From NCBI RefSeq assembly GCF_041102775.1, contig NZ_JBGCUO010000001.1, positions 1,984,001-2,048,000 of the forward strand: a stretch of DNA of 64,000 bases. The letters run 5' to 3'. A model generated the notes under the pieces. It was not told the origin of the DNA. It was given only the letters and a program-made list of their open reading frames with translations, and made no database searches. This DNA comes from Alcanivorax sp. REN37 (lineage in GTDB: Bacteria > Pseudomonadota > Gammaproteobacteria > Pseudomonadales > Alcanivoracaceae). Positions 41,942-50,856 of this stretch are shown piece after piece; positions within the stretch are counted from its first letter, which is position 1; every line of letters starts with the position of its first letter. The position numbers and the translations under genes are program-made.

Positions 41942-42489
41942 TTACGGCGCTGGCAATTGCCACTGCCGGTAAGCCGCAGCCAGCGCCGCCACCGAACCCA
42001 GATAGGCTTTCGGCAATGTCACCTCGGCAAAGAGCTGCCGGTAGCGGCGCCGGTTCGGCGGCGTCGCCACGGTGATAGGCCGGATCATGCTCCACTTGAT
42101 GCGGTCACGGTTGCCCACCAGACCGCCCGCCCGCGGATGACGGTGCGGGTTCGACGCAGATAGCGCCATAGGCTCACGGCGGTGCTGGCATCCAACACGA
42201 TCAACCCGGTGGCGCGCGCCAACCGGGCCGGCAACAAAGTGCTGTAGTGGCCCTCCATCACCCAAGCTGGCGTCGCTACCGCCGCTTGGTGCTGGGCGGC
42301 AAACTCAGCCAACGGCCGCGGCTGCCAATCACTTCCTGGACGGTGATAAAGCTGGTCGAGATGCACCACCGGCAGCTGCTGGCGGGCAGCAATGCGGGTA
42401 GCCAAGGTGGACTTGCCGCTAGCCGATGGTCCAAGGATCACCACCCGCGGGCCCAGTTGCGCCAAGCTTGGCAGCGGTCGGTCTGCCAT
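41942..42489 (-). pseudogene. P-loop nucleoside-kinase-like ATPase, frameshifted
   Basis: From ATG 42489 the protein opens with VVILGPSASGKSTLATRIA (P-loop, about residues 15-33) and HLDQLYHRPGSDW, the pattern of the small FlaR/topology-modulation AAA ATPases. Frame 1 runs to a stop near 42085, but after about 42125 its product (WWATVTASSGA) loses the family pattern, while frame 2 supplies NRDRIKWSMIRPI, matching the expected lid and C-terminal region, and continues to a stop at 41942. A single G missing in the run CGCGGGCGGGCGGTC around 42119-42135 (minus strand) would join them. This is either a real frameshift or a sequencing error in a G-rich tract. The C-terminal end, if joined, is about 182 residues long, as expected. 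Confidence 0.65.
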
Positions 42490-42534
42490 GGCGTGCAGCG
42501 GCCGCACGGTGGCGCTCACCCGCTCACCACGCCA

Positions 42535-44721
42535 TCAACGGAACAACTCGCCGAGGAAGATGTTCACCGAATAGTCGCCGCCTTCGGCGAAGCCCACCGA
42601 CAGGTAAGCCGGCCCCAGCGGCGTGCGCGCGCCGAGGAACACACTGCCGCCCACGGTGGCGTCGGACCAACGCATTTCATCGCGCGTTTCCCAGACGTTA
42701 CCGCGTTCCAGCGACGCGCCGAGGTAGAGCGGCACCGGCGACGGCAATGGCGTTTTCTCACCCAGCGGTGTCAGGGCCACTAACCGCGTCAGGGCGCGGT
42801 GCTGTCCCCAGCGGCTGCGCGGCGCGATGCCAGACAATTCAAGGAAGCCGCCGATCGGCAGCAGATTGGTAACGCCCAGATCATTACTGTCGGCGGTCTT
42901 CAGATCGCCCTCCAGCAACATGGTCAGCGGCCCCATGGTGTGGGCCCAGGTGGCGCCCAGCTCCCAACGGCTGAAACTGGAAGGCGCGCCGATACCAGGA
43001 TCATGCCACTGCCATTCCGCCGCCCAGCGTGCGCCGCCGGTGGGAAACGCCAGGTTGTCGAGCGAATCCCAGCCCAACCGCGCGCTGTAATAACCGTCGG
43101 AGAAGTGCACATTGCCTTGGTCGATACCGCTGCGGAAGTCGAGCCGTCCACGGCGGCGCACGACCCCGGCGCGGAATTCTCCCAGCCGCAGCCACTGGCG
43201 CCCGACAAACAGCCCCATGCCGCGCTCACTGCGTTCGTAGCTGGCCAGAGCTTCCGGTTGCAGGTTGCTGTCGAACAGCTCGATGCGGTCGGACTGGTAC
43301 ATCACCAACGGCTCGATGAAGTAATTCATGTGGTGGTCAAGCGGCTGCAGGAAGCGCGCCTCGAAACGCGGCGTGGTGCCAATATCGCCGCGGAAGAACG
43401 CGGTGCCGCCGCGATGGTTCAGTCCCGCCATGCGCAGGCTGGCGCCAAGACCGAAGTCGGTGTTGCCGTTAAAGTCATCGCTCAGGCGCAGACCGATGCG
43501 CAGGAAGTTACTGCCCGCTTCGCGCCGATGGGCGACGATGCGCAGCCCCGCCTTGCCGTCGCGGCGCACCACTTCGTGGCGGATTTCACGGAAATAATCA
43601 AGCGCATAGATTTCCGAAATGTCCTGCTTCAAACGCTCGGTATCCAGCGGCTCGCCGAGCGGCTGGCGAATCAGGTTGCGCACCACCCGTTCGGCTACCG
43701 GGCCGTCGTTGACCACTTCAATGAAATCAATGCGCGTCGGCGTAAACGACACCCGCTCCTCGACGCTCGGCAGCGGCGCCGCAGCCGCCCAGCCGGCCGC
43801 TTCCAGGGCTGCCACGGTGGCGCTGTAACCGGCCTCCATCGCCACATCGGCGTCGCCAAAGCTGGCATTGGTAATGCTCAATGGCGGGCGGATGAACACA
43901 TCGTCAGGCTGCATCAGCTTGCGTTCGCGCTCGGCGCTCTGGCGCACCAACATGCCAGTGAGCTGGTCCACCACTTCCAGCACTGAGGTGATCTCATCGA
44001 GACTGCGTGCCGGGCTGCCAACATCCACCACGATGAGGCGATCGACGCCCATTTGCTGGATCACGCCGACCGGCATGTTGTTGGCGATACCGCCATCCAC
44101 CAGCAACTTGCCCTGCCATTCCACCGGCTCCAGCAGTCCTGGAATCGACATGCTGGCGCGCACCGCGGTGCTGAGTCGGCCGCGATCCATCACCACTTCC
44201 TCGCCGGTGACCAGATCAGCAGCAATGGCCTTGAACGGGATCGGCAACTGGTCGAAACGGCGCAGCCGATCGACGTGGGCAAACAGTTCATCAAGGATCT
44301 GGGTCAGGTGCTGACCCTGAATGACACCCCGCGGGAACACCACCCGGCCCTGGTTGATCAGCAGCCGGTAATCGGCGGCCAGGCCAGCATCGAGTTGGCG
44401 GAAGATATAAGGCTGGTCCGTGCGCGGCGAGTTGTCGGTGAAGGCGTAGGCCCAGTCGGTGGTGCGGGCGATGTCTTCCAACTCCGCCACGTTCTTGCCG
44501 GACGCATACAGGGCGCCCACGATGGCGCCCATGCTGGTGCCGGTGATGGCGTTGACCTGGATGCCGCGTTCCTCCAGCGCCCGGATCACCCCGATATGGG
44601 CAAACCCGCGCGCGCCGCCGCCGCTGAGTACCAGTCCGACGCGCTCATCCTGTGCCGCCGCGCCGCTGCACCACAGCCCCGCCAACAGCAGGCTCACCAG
44701 CCCGCTCTGCCACCACCGCAT
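42535..44721 (-). CDS. Patatin-like phospholipase with C-terminal outer-membrane barrel (PlpD-like, type Vd)
   Basis: 728 residues with a signal peptide ending AAAQ. The N-terminal patatin domain (about residues 28-230) has SGGGARGFAHIG (oxyanion hole), GTSMG (nucleophile Ser, GxSxG) and the DGG catalytic Asp motif (LLVDGGIANNMP). A POTRA-like module (about residues 335-410: RIDFIEVVNDGPVAERVV) and a beta-barrel domain (C-terminal 300 residues, with alternating strands) follow. This is the architecture of the PlpD/FplA autotransporters, which secrete a lipase domain. The terminal residues ELFR are a modest variant of the aromatic-ended barrel signal. Divergent or convergent neighbours do not indicate an operon. 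Confidence 0.92.
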   Translation of the reverse strand: MRWWQSGLVSLLLAGLWCSGAAAQDERVGLVLSGGGARGFAHIGVIRALEERGIQVNAITGTSMGAIVGALYASGKNVAELEDIARTTDWAYAFTDNSPRTDQPYIFRQLDAGLAADYRLLINQGRVVFPRGVIQGQHLTQILDELFAHVDRLRRFDQLPIPFKAIAADLVTGEEVVMDRGRLSTAVRASMSIPGLLEPVEWQGKLLVDGGIANNMPVGVIQQMGVDRLIVVDVGSPARSLDEITSVLEVVDQLTGMLVRQSAERERKLMQPDDVFIRPPLSITNASFGDADVAMEAGYSATVAALEAAGWAAAAPLPSVEERVSFTPTRIDFIEVVNDGPVAERVVRNLIRQPLGEPLDTERLKQDISEIYALDYFREIRHEVVRRDGKAGLRIVAHRREAGSNFLRIGLRLSDDFNGNTDFGLGASLRMAGLNHRGGTAFFRGDIGTTPRFEARFLQPLDHHMNYFIEPLVMYQSDRIELFDSNLQPEALASYERSERGMGLFVGRQWLRLGEFRAGVVRRRGRLDFRSGIDQGNVHFSDGYYSARLGWDSLDNLAFPTGGARWAAEWQWHDPGIGAPSSFSRWELGATWAHTMGPLTMLLEGDLKTADSNDLGVTNLLPIGGFLELSGIAPRSRWGQHRALTRLVALTPLGEKTPLPSPVPLYLGASLERGNVWETRDEMRWSDATVGGSVFLGARTPLGPAYLSVGFAEGGDYSVNIFLGELFR

Positions 44722-44784
44722 ACCACCTCCGCCCGCGCCAAGCGGCCGGGTGTGTCCGGCCGCGACGGAGGATTATAGCCGGAC

Positions 44785-46017
44785 TCAGGCCGCGCGCAGC
44801 CGTCCCATGCGCAACCGGCGCCAGCTCACTACACCGACCACCTTCAGCAACGACACCAGACCGGAGGCGTCCTTGGCCGCCGCCTTGCCGCGCGCCAGGC
44901 GCGCCAGCTGCAAGGTGTACCAAGACACTTCCATCATCGCCATGTCGTCCACCGGTTTGATGCCGGTACGGATCGGCTTCACCGGACTGGCTTGATCGGA
45001 GCCGGACAGCACCAGGTTGGGGAAATCCGGATCCAGCACCAACGGGCGCGCCAGCCCAACCAGATCGGTGGCGCCGCTTGCTAGCGCGGCTTCCATGCCA
45101 GCGCGGGTGCGGAAGCCGCCGGTGACCATCAGCGGCACTGACACCCGCTGGCGTACCTTTTCGGCGTATTCGATGAAGTAGGCCTCACGGCTACGCGTGC
45201 TCTCTTTCTGATCCTTGCCGGCCATGTTCGGCTGCTCGTAGGTGCCGCCGGAAATTTCGATCAGATCCATGCCCAGCTCAGCCAGCCGCTCCACCACCTG
45301 CATCGACTCCTCTTCAGTGAAGCCGCCGCGCTGGAAATCCGCCGAGTTCAGCTTGATGCCAACCGGGAATTCCGGGCCCACCGCCGCGCGAATGGCCAGG
45401 TAGATCTCGCACACAAAGCGCATGCGGTTCTCCAGCGAGCCGCCCCACTGATCGTCGCGCTGGTTATGCAACGGCGACAGGAACTGGTTAACCAAGTAAC
45501 CGTGGGCGCCGTGGATCTGCACACCGGTAAAACCAGCGTCCTTAGCGATCTCTGCGGTGCGGGCAAAGCGCGCGATGATGTCGCGGATTTCGTCGTCGGT
45601 CAGTGCCCGCGGCATGGCGAAGAAACGCTTCAGCTGTGGGTTGGAAAAACCAATCGCCGATGGCGCCACGGTTTTCGGTGACAGGATAATCGGGCTTTGC
45701 TTGCCCGGGTGGTTGAGCTGCATCCACAGCTCGGTGCCGAAGCGGGTACCCTCGCGAGCCCAGGCGCGCAGCGCTTCCATCTGGGTGCGGTCTTCCACCG
45801 CCACGTTCTGCGGTTCACCCAGGTAACGGCGGTCCACCATCACGTTGCCGGTGATGTTCAGGCCGACCCCACCCGCCGCCCAACGTCGATACAGCGCGGT
45901 CAGCGCCGGGGTGGCGCGGTTGTTACGGGTACCCAAGGTTTCGCTCATGGCGGACTTGCCGATGCGGTTTTTGATGGTCACACCACACGGCAGGGTCAGG
46001 GGTTCATTGATCAGCAT
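44785..46017 (-). CDS. NADH:flavin oxidoreductase (old yellow enzyme family)
   Basis: 410 residues from ATG 46017 (TTGGAGAACTCC upstream). An FMN TIM-barrel enzyme reducing activated C=C bonds. LTLPCGVTIKNRIGKSAMSE, WMQLNHPGKQ, GVQIHGAHGYLVNQFLSP and GGSLENRMRF are hallmarks (the HGAHGYLxxQFLSP box carries the catalytic and FMN-binding residues). The C-terminal segment runs past the barrel by about 60 residues with no further domain, so it is not a 2,4-dienoyl-CoA reductase of the FadH type with an added flavodoxin/NADPH domain. Likely cytoplasmic; substrate unknown. Confidence 0.88.
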   Translation of the reverse strand: MLINEPLTLPCGVTIKNRIGKSAMSETLGTRNNRATPALTALYRRWAAGGVGLNITGNVMVDRRYLGEPQNVAVEDRTQMEALRAWAREGTRFGTELWMQLNHPGKQSPIILSPKTVAPSAIGFSNPQLKRFFAMPRALTDDEIRDIIARFARTAEIAKDAGFTGVQIHGAHGYLVNQFLSPLHNQRDDQWGGSLENRMRFVCEIYLAIRAAVGPEFPVGIKLNSADFQRGGFTEEESMQVVERLAELGMDLIEISGGTYEQPNMAGKDQKESTRSREAYFIEYAEKVRQRVSVPLMVTGGFRTRAGMEAALASGATDLVGLARPLVLDPDFPNLVLSGSDQASPVKPIRTGIKPVDDMAMMEVSWYTLQLARLARGKAAAKDASGLVSLLKVVGVVSWRRLRMGRLRAA

Positions 46018-46220
46018 GGAGTTCTCCAAGTGTGGACGCCCCGGGATGTGCGCCTTAGAGTCTCGCGGCACTGGGGCAGGAACGCGGTCGATTATGCACT
46101 GGCGCGGGCCCGCACCACTGTCCGGTCGGGCCACATCCACCGGCTCCAGCGCCTCGCGCCACGGCTCTGCAAGCCAATGCGAAATTCTGACAATTGCCCA
46201 TGCCACATTTGGAGACGCCC

Positions 46221-46796
46221 ATGCCCCTGCTGCCCTTGCTGCTGCTGAGCACGCTGCTACTGGGCGCCTGCCAGCCGCAGTCGCTGACCACACGCCCTGA
46301 GACCCCAGCGGTGCTGCTGCCGGCGGCAGCGGTGGATCTGGCGGCGCTGCCGGCCCCGGAGCAGCTGGGACGCTGGCGCTTGGACGGCGATGTGGTCAGC
46401 AGCGACCAGCGGCTGCTGCACTACCGTCACAGCGATGGCTGGCAAGTGCAGGTGGCGGTGCAGGGCTTCCCCGGCGGCTGGGAGTTGATGACGCCGCAAC
46501 GAGCAGTGGCCTCCTTCTATGGCCAGCAGCGGGCGTTGATGGCCGCTCGCCTGCCGGCGATCTGGCCGCGGCCACTGCCGTGGCAGCAGGAGCAGATCGA
46601 ACAGCTGCCGCAGCGGCCGTTCCCGCTGTTCTCCGGTATGGTGGCAGCCGAGCCGGGCCAGCTGTGGCTGTTGGTGAGCGCTCAGAATGGATTGTTCGTG
46701 CGCGTCTATAGCAGCGACTTGGACCGCGACGGGCTGGCGCCATTGCTGTGGGCACTGATCGACAGCTTGGCCGGGAGCGCCAGCACCGATGCATGA
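46221..46796 (+). CDS. Putative lipoprotein
   Basis: 191 residues from ATG 46221 (TTGGAGACGCCC upstream). A short signal sequence with lipobox LLGAC puts the mature N-terminal cysteine at about residue 17. The rest has DGWQVQVAVQGFPGGWELMTP and SAQNGLFVRVYSSD; I do not recognise a domain. The gene overlaps mnmC by 8 bp, so they share a transcript. Probably an envelope protein of unknown role. Confidence 0.7.
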   Translation: MPLLPLLLLSTLLLGACQPQSLTTRPETPAVLLPAAAVDLAALPAPEQLGRWRLDGDVVSSDQRLLHYRHSDGWQVQVAVQGFPGGWELMTPQRAVASFYGQQRALMAARLPAIWPRPLPWQQEQIEQLPQRPFPLFSGMVAAEPGQLWLLVSAQNGLFVRVYSSDLDRDGLAPLLWALIDSLAGSASTDA

Positions 46797-48651
46797 CGAT
46801 CCCCACGCCCCAATCCGCCCCGCTACCCTGAGTTGGGAACAGGGCACGCCATTGGCACCGGCATTTGACGATCCGTATTTTTCCCGCGACCACGGCGTGG
46901 CGGAAACCCGCCATGTGTTTCTCGACGGCAATCAGCTGCCGCAGCGCTTTGCCGCGCTGCGGCGCGAGCGCTTCGTGATCGCGGAAACCGGCTTTGGCAC
47001 CGGCCTCAACCTGCTCAGCGCCGCAGCACTGTTTTTGGCCACCGCGCCGGCCGAGGCCGAGCTGCATTTCATTTCCACGGAAGCCTTCCCGCTGCGGCCG
47101 CAAGACTTGGTCGCCGCCCACCACCACTGGCCGCAATTTGCCGAATTGGCGGCTGCATTACAGGCGGTGTACCCGGCGCTCACCAGTGGTTTCCATGTGT
47201 TGACGCTGCACCCGCGCATCCGCGTCACACTGCTGCTCGGCGATGCCTGCCAGCGGCTGTCAGAGCTGGATGCCGAGGTCGACGCTTGGTTTCTCGACGG
47301 CTTTGCACCGGCACGCAATCCGGACATGTGGAGCGCGGCCCTGTTCGCCCAGTTGCAACGCCTGAGTGCGCCGGGCGCCAGCTTGGCCACCTTCACCGCC
47401 GCCGGCTTCGTGCGCCGGGGCTTGATCGAGGCCGGCTTTGCCACGACTCGGGTGCCCGGCTTCGGCCGCAAGCGCGAAATGCTGGTCGGCCACGCCAGCG
47501 GACTCTGGCAGCCGCGCCCACGGCCGCAGGGACGGGTGGCGGTGATCGGTGCCGGGCTGGCCGGCGCCACCAGCGCCCGCGCGCTGGCCGAAGCCGGCTA
47601 CCAAGTAACGGTGCTGGAAGCGGTGGGCGTGGCATCCCAAGCCTCCGGCAACCACGCTGGCCTGCTCTACACCACCCCCAGCGCCCACCCGACCGCCCAA
47701 AACCGCTTTTATCAAAGCAGCTATTTGCACGCCCTGAGCTGGTTGCAGCGCCACGACTTTCCGCGTCAGCCTGGCGACGGTCGCCGCTGCGGTGTCTACC
47801 AACTGGCGCCGGATGCCCGCCACGCCCGCAAGCACGCCGAGGCGCTGGCCTCCGGTCGCTGGCCAGATACGCTACTGGGCGCCGCACCGCCGCCATGGCC
47901 GGCACACAGCCTGTGGCTGCCGCACGGCGCGGTGATCCATCCACCGGCCTGGTGCCGGCAGCTGTTGGCTCATGCCGCTATCGAGCTGCAGCAGTGCAGC
48001 GTCCACGCCATCGATGCCCGCGCCGACGGCCGTTGGGCGCTGCACAGCGACCACGGCTGCCATGAGTTCGATCAAGTGGTGATTGCCACGGCCGCCGCTG
48101 CACGCCAGCTGGTCGGGTTGGACTGGCTGCCGCTGCGGGAAATTCGCGGCCAGACCACACTGTGCCGCGCCACCGCCGCCAGCAGCGACTGGACCGACGC
48201 GGTTTGCCACAGCAGCTACCTGACTCCCGCGCTGGACGGCCTGCATTGCGTCGGTGCCACCTTCGACCTGCACCGCCACGACGCCCAGCCCACCCCCGAC
48301 GATGACGCCCGTAACCTGGCCGCGCTGCAGCAGCACCTGCCGGATGCTTGGCAGCAATTAGGCGGCGAGCAGATCGTGGTGGCCGGCCAGCGGGTGGCGT
48401 TCCGCTGCCAAAGCAGCGACTTCCTGCCGCTGGTGGGCCCGGTGCCGCATCCCGACACGCTGGCGCCGCAGCCCGGTCTGTTCCTCAACGTCGCCCACGG
48501 CAGCCGTGGCCTGTCTGGCACGCCGTTGGCCGCTGATCTGCTGGTGGCGCAAATGAGTGGCGCGCCGCTGCCCAGCGACCGCGCCATCGTTGCCGCGTTG
48601 GCCCCGGTGCGGTTCCTGCTGCGCCAGCAGCGGCGCGCTGACGAGGGATGA
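46789..48651 (+). CDS. mnmC: Bifunctional tRNA 5-methylaminomethyl-2-thiouridine biosynthesis protein MnmC
   Basis: 620 residues. The N-terminal domain (about residues 1-240) is the SAM methyltransferase (ETGFGTGLN binding motif); the C-terminal domain (from about 245) is the FAD oxidoreductase (VIGAGLAGATSA dinucleotide motif, GNHAGLLY). The two catalyse the last steps from cmnm5s2U34 to mnm5s2U34 in tRNA wobble positions. Total length and domain order equal E. coli MnmC. The start overlaps the lipoprotein gene end. It is a cytoplasmic enzyme. Confidence 0.94.
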   Translation: MHDDPHAPIRPATLSWEQGTPLAPAFDDPYFSRDHGVAETRHVFLDGNQLPQRFAALRRERFVIAETGFGTGLNLLSAAALFLATAPAEAELHFISTEAFPLRPQDLVAAHHHWPQFAELAAALQAVYPALTSGFHVLTLHPRIRVTLLLGDACQRLSELDAEVDAWFLDGFAPARNPDMWSAALFAQLQRLSAPGASLATFTAAGFVRRGLIEAGFATTRVPGFGRKREMLVGHASGLWQPRPRPQGRVAVIGAGLAGATSARALAEAGYQVTVLEAVGVASQASGNHAGLLYTTPSAHPTAQNRFYQSSYLHALSWLQRHDFPRQPGDGRRCGVYQLAPDARHARKHAEALASGRWPDTLLGAAPPPWPAHSLWLPHGAVIHPPAWCRQLLAHAAIELQQCSVHAIDARADGRWALHSDHGCHEFDQVVIATAAAARQLVGLDWLPLREIRGQTTLCRATAASSDWTDAVCHSSYLTPALDGLHCVGATFDLHRHDAQPTPDDDARNLAALQQHLPDAWQQLGGEQIVVAGQRVAFRCQSSDFLPLVGPVPHPDTLAPQPGLFLNVAHGSRGLSGTPLAADLLVAQMSGAPLPSDRAIVAALAPVRFLLRQQRRADEG

Positions 48652-48928
48652 GCTCTGCTGACCGTCTCCGGTCTACGCGTAGCTTGGGTTTGAGCGGTTA
48701 CCGTGCGCGCTAGGCACAACAGTGCCGCTGGTGATACGACAGCAGTGATGCTGGGGACTGGCGTGTGTAACGCCGACAGAGGCGTTGCAAGGTCGGCCGA
48801 GCCGCCGACGGCTCTACCGCGCCAGCGAGGGAGGCAATGGGGGGACGGTGACGCAGAAACAGAAACAGACGACTAAGCCAGACCACCACCAGCGCCACCA
48901 CCCTCCAGCGCCAACCGCAGGCCGGACG

Positions 48929-49162
48929 TCAGTCCAGCAGTCCGCGCTCGATCAGCTCGCGGCGGGAAAATACCGACACGCTTTCCGTGGCGTCATCAAA
49001 CCAGATCACCGCTTCGCCGCGCTCCAATTGGCGGCGCACCTGCGCCACACGCGTGGTCAGCGGCACTTCCTCGGCGCCGTAATCGGTGCCGTCACGGGTA
49101 ACGAATTCTTCCAGCAAGTTGCCGAGAGTGTCGGCGGGAATCTGATTCCAGGGGATTTGCAT
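48929..49162 (-). CDS. YheU-family (UPF0270) protein
   Basis: 77 residues with a good GGAGG 5 nt before the ATG. IPWNQIP and LENLLEEFV-type opening, EFVTRDGTDYG, and RRQLERGEAVIWFD match the UPF0270/YheU family, a small acidic protein of unknown function. It follows the flavin monooxygenase gene on the same strand after a hairpin without a U tract. The 277 bp between mnmC and this gene hold nothing I can identify. Confidence 0.85.
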   Translation of the reverse strand: MQIPWNQIPADTLGNLLEEFVTRDGTDYGAEEVPLTTRVAQVRRQLERGEAVIWFDDATESVSVFSRRELIERGLLD

Positions 49163-49200
49163 GCGGGCCTCCAGCGCAGCGCTGGAGTATAGGCGGCGGC

Positions 49201-49225
49201 GGGCACACCGGCGAGCGGTGTGCCC
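49201..49225. terminator. Hairpin between the monooxygenase gene and the YheU-family gene
   Basis: GGGCACACCG, loop GCGAG, CGGTGTGCCC: a perfect 10-bp stem just after the monooxygenase stop, with no U run on the minus strand. Terminator function is uncertain. Confidence 0.4.
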
Positions 49226-49233
49226 GGGCGCCG

Positions 49234-50706
49234 TCAGCCGAGGCGATAAGCGTCCTGATCCACCTTGCGGGTGCGCAGCCAGAACTCAAAGGTGAAGCCC
49301 GGCCACAGCGCAGTAATCTTGCCGCTGCGGTGCTGGTACCAACTGGTGCAGCCGGTGGCCCACACCGAACCGGCCAGACGTTTCTGCAATTTATCGTTGT
49401 AGCGATCCTGCACTTCCGCCTTCACTTCCAACGTTTCAGCGCCGGCTTGGTTACGCAGCGCCAACAGCTTCATCACCATCTCTACCTGCGCCTCGATCAT
49501 GAACACCATGGAGGTGTGACCGAGGCCGGTGTTGGGGCCGACCAGCATGAACAAGTTGGGGAAACCGCTGACGGTGGTGCCCAAGTAGGCTTGCTCGCCG
49601 TCTTGCCAGTGGCTGGCCAGCGTGTCGCCGTGACGGCCATGCACCAACCCGGCAATGGGGTTTTCGGTGGCGTAGAAACCGGTGGCGAAGATGATTACAT
49701 CCACTTCACGCAGCTGGCCGTCTTCGGTGCGGATGCCGGTTTCGGTGATCTCGGCGATGCCATCCGTTACCAGCTCGGCGTTGTCGCGCTGCAATGCCGG
49801 GTACCAGTCGTTGGAGATCAGCACCCGGCGGCAACCGATGGTGTAGTCCGGGGTCACCTGCTTGCGCAGCGCCGGGTCCTTCACTTGGCGGCGGATATGC
49901 AGTTCCGCCACTTTCTGGAACACCGTCATCAATTTCGGGTTGATCACCATGCCCATCACCCGCGCCTCGTGGCCCCAATAGATGGCGGCGCGGTGCAATT
50001 GGCGCGCCAGTGGTAGGCGTCGGAACAATGCTTTCTCGGTGGCACGGTAAGCGCGATCACCGCGCGGAATGATCCAGTTCGGCGTGCGTTGGAACACCGA
50101 CAACGTGGCGGCTTTATCAACGATTTGCGGCACCAGCTGGATCGCCGACGCGGCCGAGCCGACCACCGCCACACGCTTGCCGGTCAGATCGATGCTGTGA
50201 TCCCAGCGCGAGGAATGGAAACGCTCGCCCTTAAATCGGTCAACGCCGGGAATGTCCGGCCAACGCGGTTCGGCCAAGCCACCGCTGCCCATCACCAGCG
50301 AGCGGGCGGTGACTTCACCGTTGCTGGTGCGCACCCGCCACAGGTTGTTGGTTTCGTCGAACTCGGCCTGCTCCAGCTCGGCGCCGAAACGGATGTGCGG
50401 GTACAAGCCGTAGTCGTTAGCCAGCTGGCGCAGGTACTGGTACAGCTCCGGCTGCGACGGGTACTTGCGCGACCATTCGGTGTTCGGCGCGTAGGACAGC
50501 GAGTACAGGTGCGATGGCACATCACAGGCAGCGCCCGGATAGTGGTTGTCGCGCCAGGTGCCACCGACTTCATCAGCGCGCTCCAGCAACACGAAGCGCT
50601 GACCGCCCTCCTGCTTGAGTTTGATGGCCATGCCAAGCCCGGCAAAACCGGTACCGAGAATGGCGACGTCGACGTCGGGGGTAAGCGCGTGGGGAGCTGC
50701 TTGCAT
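49234..50706 (-). CDS. Flavin-containing Baeyer-Villiger-type monooxygenase
   Basis: 490 residues from ATG 50706, after GAGTGAAGACC. Two dinucleotide-binding motifs: the FAD site GTGFAGLGMA near residue 16 and an NADPH site VVGSAASAIQ near residue 175; the Baeyer-Villiger fingerprint FxGxxxHxxxW is seen as FKGERFHSSRW (about 153-163). It would insert oxygen next to a ketone, using NADPH and O2, giving an ester or lactone. A TTG start at 50727 lies inside a TetR-type palindrome and is not favoured. Divergent from the TetR regulator. The C-terminal region (TGCTSWYQHRSGK) is of the FMO/BVMO family found in alicyclic and steroid ketone catabolism. Confidence 0.9.
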   Translation of the reverse strand: MQAAPHALTPDVDVAILGTGFAGLGMAIKLKQEGGQRFVLLERADEVGGTWRDNHYPGAACDVPSHLYSLSYAPNTEWSRKYPSQPELYQYLRQLANDYGLYPHIRFGAELEQAEFDETNNLWRVRTSNGEVTARSLVMGSGGLAEPRWPDIPGVDRFKGERFHSSRWDHSIDLTGKRVAVVGSAASAIQLVPQIVDKAATLSVFQRTPNWIIPRGDRAYRATEKALFRRLPLARQLHRAAIYWGHEARVMGMVINPKLMTVFQKVAELHIRRQVKDPALRKQVTPDYTIGCRRVLISNDWYPALQRDNAELVTDGIAEITETGIRTEDGQLREVDVIIFATGFYATENPIAGLVHGRHGDTLASHWQDGEQAYLGTTVSGFPNLFMLVGPNTGLGHTSMVFMIEAQVEMVMKLLALRNQAGAETLEVKAEVQDRYNDKLQKRLAGSVWATGCTSWYQHRSGKITALWPGFTFEFWLRTRKVDQDAYRLG

Positions 50707-50721
50707 GGTCTTCACTCGATC

Positions 50722-50739
50722 TGACAACAGAGGTTGTCA
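50722..50739. promoter_or_regulatory. Operator 1: TGACA-N8-TGTCA palindrome
   Basis: TGACAACAGAGGTTGTCA is an 18-bp palindrome (7-4-7 arms) 16 bp upstream of the monooxygenase ATG. Same length and ends as two further sites (50750 and 50828). Confidence 0.7.
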
Positions 50740-50749
50740 ATCTATTTTC

Positions 50750-50767
50750 TGACAACACTTCATGTCA
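50750..50767. promoter_or_regulatory. Operator 2: TGACA-N8-TGTCA palindrome
   Basis: TGACAACACTTCATGTCA, 18 bp with five-base arms; its start is 28 bp from that of operator 1. Confidence 0.6.
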
Positions 50768-50827
50768 ATGCTGCCGGGGTTGCCGCACTGACCACCGGCG
50801 GTGGTCATCACGGCCACCCTTTACGTC

Positions 50828-50845
50828 TGACAATGGCAGCTGTCA
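50828..50845. promoter_or_regulatory. Operator 3: TGACA-N8-TGTCA palindrome
   Basis: TGACAATGGCAGCTGTCA, 18 bp, 11 bp before the TetR start; its position fits autorepression. Confidence 0.65.
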
Positions 50846-50856
50846 CAATCGCCGGC

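Noticed and set aside
48652-48928. Small RNA or gene in the mnmC to YheU-family spacer
   Set aside because: No terminator, promoter or conserved structure could be seen; left as unassigned DNA.
50733-50856. Longer TetR protein starting upstream of 50857
   Set aside because: Upstream starts would place coding sequence over the operators and add a segment without TetR features.
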